Positions 61,442 through 64,000 of a stretch of DNA of 64,000 nucleotides are shown piece by piece. Under the pieces are notes generated by a model that saw only the letters and a program-made list of their open reading frames with translations, made no database searches and was not told the DNA's origin. The DNA comes from Candidatus Flexicrinis affinis (GTDB taxonomy: Bacteria > Chloroflexota > Anaerolineae > Aggregatilineales > Phototrophicaceae): contig JADJWE010000001.1 of the NCBI GenBank assembly GCA_016716525.1, forward strand, positions 1,550,001-1,614,000, in the 5' to 3' direction. The position numbers and the translations under genes are program-made. Every line of letters starts with the position of its first letter. The stretch's first letter is position 1.

Positions 61442-61774
61442 CTAAAAGCTCTCGACTGCATCAACCGACGTCTCGAAGATCAAGAAGATTGTATCGAGGC
61501 CAGCCATTTCCATGACTTCGCGCACGCGTCGCGTCGGTTGCGAAAGCCGGAGATCGCCACCAATCCGCTTGACCTTTTTAAGCGCGTTTACGAGTTCTCT
61601 AAGGCCGGCGCTGCTCATATAGTCGACGCCAGCGAGATCAAGCACAAGATGCGCCACGTTGCCAGAAATCTGTTCGGACAGGGCTTGGCCGAGCTTCGCA
61701 GCCGACATACTGTCGATTCGTCCGCGCGCGACCAACACCATCACACCGCCCTGATCGGAACTGTAGATTTCCAT
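61442..61774 (-). CDS. STAS-domain anti-anti-sigma factor (RsbV-like)
   Basis: 110 residues. The conserved phospho-Ser loop is DYMSSAGLRELVNALK. It pairs with the RsbW-like gene 23 bases downstream to form a partner-switch pair. Confidence 0.9.
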   Translation of the reverse strand: MEIYSSDQGGVMVLVARGRIDSMSAAKLGQALSEQISGNVAHLVLDLAGVDYMSSAGLRELVNALKKVKRIGGDLRLSQPTRRVREVMEMAGLDTIFLIFETSVDAVESF

Positions 61775-61889
61775 TCAACGCCCCGTGATCTATCTCTAAG
61801 TCCGGGGGTAAAGACTCACTGCGTCCTCACCCCCAGTCCTTATAATACAAGCTACTGCGGAGAAAAGCTTGAGGATTCATCCCCTTCCG

Positions 61890-62165
61890 ATGAACGACAC
61901 ACTGCTCATCATCACCGGATTCATGACATTTCTGCTGTTTCTCGTGCAACGCAGTGAACGCAAGGCGCGCCGCCTCGTCCTGTTTCTCGCTGCCGCGGTC
62001 TTCGTCGCCATCCATCAGGTCGTACTCAGCCGGGGCGACGCTTCCGCTGCTTGGCAGGGGCTCGCGATCGCCGTCGTACTCAACGTTGTCTTCTGGTTCT
62101 TGATCGGACGCTACAACCCGCCCGGTTCAAGCGACGACATTCAAGTCCTCGGCATGGACGACTGA
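61890..62165 (+). CDS. Small membrane protein, unknown
   Basis: 91 residues from ATG 61890. Three hydrophobic segments (about 4-19, 29-45 and 58-75) and an acidic C-terminus. It stands alone between two leftward genes. A TTG seven codons upstream is an alternative start. Not recognised. Confidence 0.6.
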   Translation: MNDTLLIITGFMTFLLFLVQRSERKARRLVLFLAAAVFVAIHQVVLSRGDASAAWQGLAIAVVLNVVFWFLIGRYNPPGSSDDIQVLGMDD

Positions 62166-62181
62166 CGCTCGGCGCTCACAC

Positions 62182-63237
62182 TTAGCCGATGATATTCAGC
62201 GGGATCACGTCCAACTGCTGCATCAAGGTTACGCTGACTCGCGCCGCCACCTGCCGTGCGATCTGCAAGAACGCCTGCCCCGCCGGGCTATCAGGCTCCG
62301 AAACGACGACTGGCCGACCATAGTCCCCGCCTTGGCGCACGGTCGCCTGAAGCGGCACACGGCCGAGGAACGTCGTTTCGCGCTCTGCCGCAAGCCGTTC
62401 GCCGCCGCCCTCCCCGAAAAACTCGCCTGCCATATTCTCGATGATCCCCAGAATCGGCACGTTGAGCTGATCGAACATCGCCATGCTTCGCAGCGCATCG
62501 CCGACGGCGACTTCTTGAGGTTGCGTCACAATGACAGCACCGGTCACCGAAAACTGCTGGGCGAGGCTTAGCGGCGCGTCACCGGTACCGGGTGGCAGGT
62601 CGACGATCATGTAGTCAAGGCTCTCGCCCCAGTCGACGTCGCGGAAGAACTGCGAGATCGCGCTGTGCAGCATCGGCCCACGCATGATCATCGGCTTGTC
62701 CGGCGTGGTCAGGAAACCAGTGCTCATTACCTTGACCCCGTACACCTCGATCGGAATCATTTTCGTGCCGATGACCCGGGGCCGGCCCGAAGTCAGCCCG
62801 ACCATCTGCGGAATGTTTGGATTGGTGATGTCGGCGTCGATGAGGCCGACGCTGGCTCCCGCCTCCGCCAGCGCCACGGCGATGTTGGTGGACACCGTGC
62901 TCTTTCCGACACCGCCCTTGCCGCTGCTCACGGCGACAATGCTGCGGATTCCGCCGACGTTCTGGCGACCCAACCGGCGGTCGGTCGGGACGAGCGAGTC
63001 CCACGCAATGTCGAGCTTTGCGATTCCCGGCACCTTCCCGATCACCGCCTCGTTACAGCGCGCCTGGAAGACGTGCTTGAGCGGGCATGCCGGCGTCGTC
63101 AGGACAATCGTGAACGCGGCAGTGTCCCCCTTGATTTCGAGATCGCGCACCATGTTTAGGCTGACAATATCACGGTGGAGTTCAGGCTCGATCACCGTGC
63201 TAAGCTGCTGCATCACAAGCTCTTGAGTCGTACTCAT
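62182..63237 (-). CDS. mrp: Mrp/ApbC-type Fe-S carrier ATPase
   Basis: 351 residues. An N-terminal DUF59 domain (about 1-95, with FTIVLTTPACPLKHVF) is followed by a P-loop: SSGKGGVGKSTVSTN with the signature Lys, DADITNPNIP, and YMIVDLPPGTGD. It acts in Fe-S protein maturation with SUF. The C-x-x-C pair usual after ENM is missing (ENMAGEFFGEGGG), so cluster binding must differ, as in some Mrp proteins. Confidence 0.92.
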   Translation of the reverse strand: MSTTQELVMQQLSTVIEPELHRDIVSLNMVRDLEIKGDTAAFTIVLTTPACPLKHVFQARCNEAVIGKVPGIAKLDIAWDSLVPTDRRLGRQNVGGIRSIVAVSSGKGGVGKSTVSTNIAVALAEAGASVGLIDADITNPNIPQMVGLTSGRPRVIGTKMIPIEVYGVKVMSTGFLTTPDKPMIMRGPMLHSAISQFFRDVDWGESLDYMIVDLPPGTGDAPLSLAQQFSVTGAVIVTQPQEVAVGDALRSMAMFDQLNVPILGIIENMAGEFFGEGGGERLAAERETTFLGRVPLQATVRQGGDYGRPVVVSEPDSPAGQAFLQIARQVAARVSVTLMQQLDVIPLNIIG

Positions 63238-63239
63238 TG

Positions 63240-63686
63240 CTATTCTCCCTGGCTACCCAATACATCGTTCTTCACGGCGTTCCAGTAATACGTGAAACGC
63301 TTCAAATCCAACTTTCGCGCTGTCTTGACAAACGGCGTGCGCTCAACGACTTCCACCCGCAAGCGCCCGCCCGACGACTCCGCGATCTGTTCCGCGATCG
63401 CGGCGAGTCGCGGGCTGGGGCTTCGGCTCGTCAAGATGCGGGTCGCGCCGTGCCCGACCGCAAACGCGGCAACCTCGGCGGCGACTTCTCCACGCCGGAT
63501 GATGACCGGAAGTTCAAGCAAGCATTCATACATAAAGACGATGCGCTTGAGGCTGATCTTCCATTCGCGGAGCAGCTCGTCGTCAAAGACGAATACCGCA
63601 GGGACACCGCTATCAGCCATCAGTGGCGGGCTGTTCGGGCTCAGATCGTCCCCGTGGACCCACACAATCGTTCGTTCGACGGTCAT
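63240..63686 (-). CDS. Photolyase-type alpha/beta domain, stand-alone
   Basis: 148 residues matching only the N-terminal antenna domain of photolyases/cryptochromes: IVWVHGDDLSPNSPPL, PAVFVFDDELLREW, and YECLLELPVIIRRGE. The flavin domain is encoded by the next gene upstream, which overlaps by ATGA. Split photolyases of this type probably act as a two-chain complex in light-driven DNA repair or signalling. Confidence 0.75.
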   Translation of the reverse strand: MTVERTIVWVHGDDLSPNSPPLMADSGVPAVFVFDDELLREWKISLKRIVFMYECLLELPVIIRRGEVAAEVAAFAVGHGATRILTSRSPSPRLAAIAEQIAESSGGRLRVEVVERTPFVKTARKLDLKRFTYYWNAVKNDVLGSQGE

Positions 63687-64000
63687 CGCCTGCCCCGCCC
63701 TCTGCCGCGCCCCGGCCCGCGCCGACCGTCGCCAAAAACCGCCGGATCGGCGTCAGGAAACAGCCGGCGTTGATGCCGTTCGTAGCTGCCTTCGAAGTCG
63801 CAGTTGCCGTACAGCGGGCACTCTTTGCAGTATTCGCCTTCGGTGAACTTCTCGAGATTCTCGCGGTTGAACACATAGGGCTTGGCACTGAACGTGCTCG
63901 CCACCCACTGCCATGACAGATTATTGCTGGCCGGGTCGCCATCGATCAAGTGCGATAGAAACCAGCGCGCGCCCGCCTGCCACTTCACGCGCCGCCAATG
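63683..64000 (-). CDS. Photolyase FAD-binding domain protein (5' part beyond window)
   Basis: Partial: at least 105 C-terminal residues, the start lies past 64000. RWFLSHLIDGDPASNNLSWQ and ASTFSAKPYVFNRENLEKFT are the conserved FAD-pocket end of photolyases. A cysteine group C-x2-C-x5-C (YCKECPLYGNC) follows, then a Gly/Arg-rich tail. Partner of the antenna-domain gene downstream. Confidence 0.85.
   Translation of the reverse strand, partial: HWRRVKWQAGARWFLSHLIDGDPASNNLSWQWVASTFSAKPYVFNRENLEKFTEGEYCKECPLYGNCDFEGSYERHQRRLFPDADPAVFGDGRRGPGRGRGRGRR

Overview
The window is high-GC bacterial chromosome carrying one complete-looking but frame-damaged tailed-phage prophage. The host is probably a member of Chloroflexota (Anaerolineae-like). 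I infer this from gene style only: an LCP protein next to a Thr/Pro-rich LysM-like exported protein, a large membrane kinase whose H-box reads QDLRTP, RsbV/RsbW-type switch genes, and a SUF operon containing a Rieske gene. No rRNA is present to confirm it.

Left flank (1-6914). A leftward operon holds sufC-sufB-sufD, a Rieske ferredoxin, a glycerophosphodiesterase and a methyltransferase, followed by a YugP-type zinc peptidase. The suf promoter faces a divergent DUF59/SufT-like gene, and a perfect palindrome covers the suf -35 box. A tRNA-Pro(GGG) gene follows, and the prophage entered at its 3' end.

Prophage (6880-50884, 44.0 kb between two identical 35-bp att copies). Left arm: a divergent Cro/CI-like switch (about 7.7-8.1 kb) and a rightward early operon (8.1-14.7 kb) with a Sak4-like recombinase ATPase, a ParB-like protein and many unknown proteins. 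Cargo (14.9-20.5 kb): a membrane protein, a secreted SH3b/excalibur protein and a type IIL restriction-modification enzyme. Leftward late genes run from about 43 kb down to 20.4 kb: small and large terminase, portal, MuF-like protein, decoration proteins, scaffold, capsid, connectors, tail tube, a tail chaperone pair with an apparent frameshift, tape measure, baseplate, fibres with LamG and CBM-like modules, and a virion-associated glycosidase. Leftward replication/partition module (44.1-49.7 kb): HerA-like ATPase, ParA, PolX-like nucleotidyltransferase and an initiator with a DnaA-domain-I-like C-terminus. The initiator gene carries three 21-bp iterons plus a homopurine tract inside its own coding sequence, as in lambda O. 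A tyrosine integrase lies next to attR.

Two dispersed sequences mark the prophage. One is a palindrome, GTGGGGAAATTCCCCAC-like, at four places and always read in frame as GEIP(Q/H), with its two half-sites also present between initiator and integrase. The other is a family of CCCCTCTCC/GGAGAGGGG inverted repeats confined to 9.7-27 kb and translated inside several proteins. Portal, tape measure, Sak4 and ParB-like genes carry frame breaks, while the 20 kb of flanking host genes show none, so the prophage is probably decaying, unless these are assembly indels.

Right flank (50885-64000). A small membrane protein is followed by a leftward envelope/signalling group (sensor kinase with Gln at the phospho-His position, LysM-like exported protein, LCP transferase, Erm-like rRNA methylase). 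Then come a Nudix hydrolase and class-A beta-lactamase-like serine hydrolase, RsbW- and RsbV-like proteins, Mrp, and a photolyase split into two overlapping genes, the second cut by the window end.
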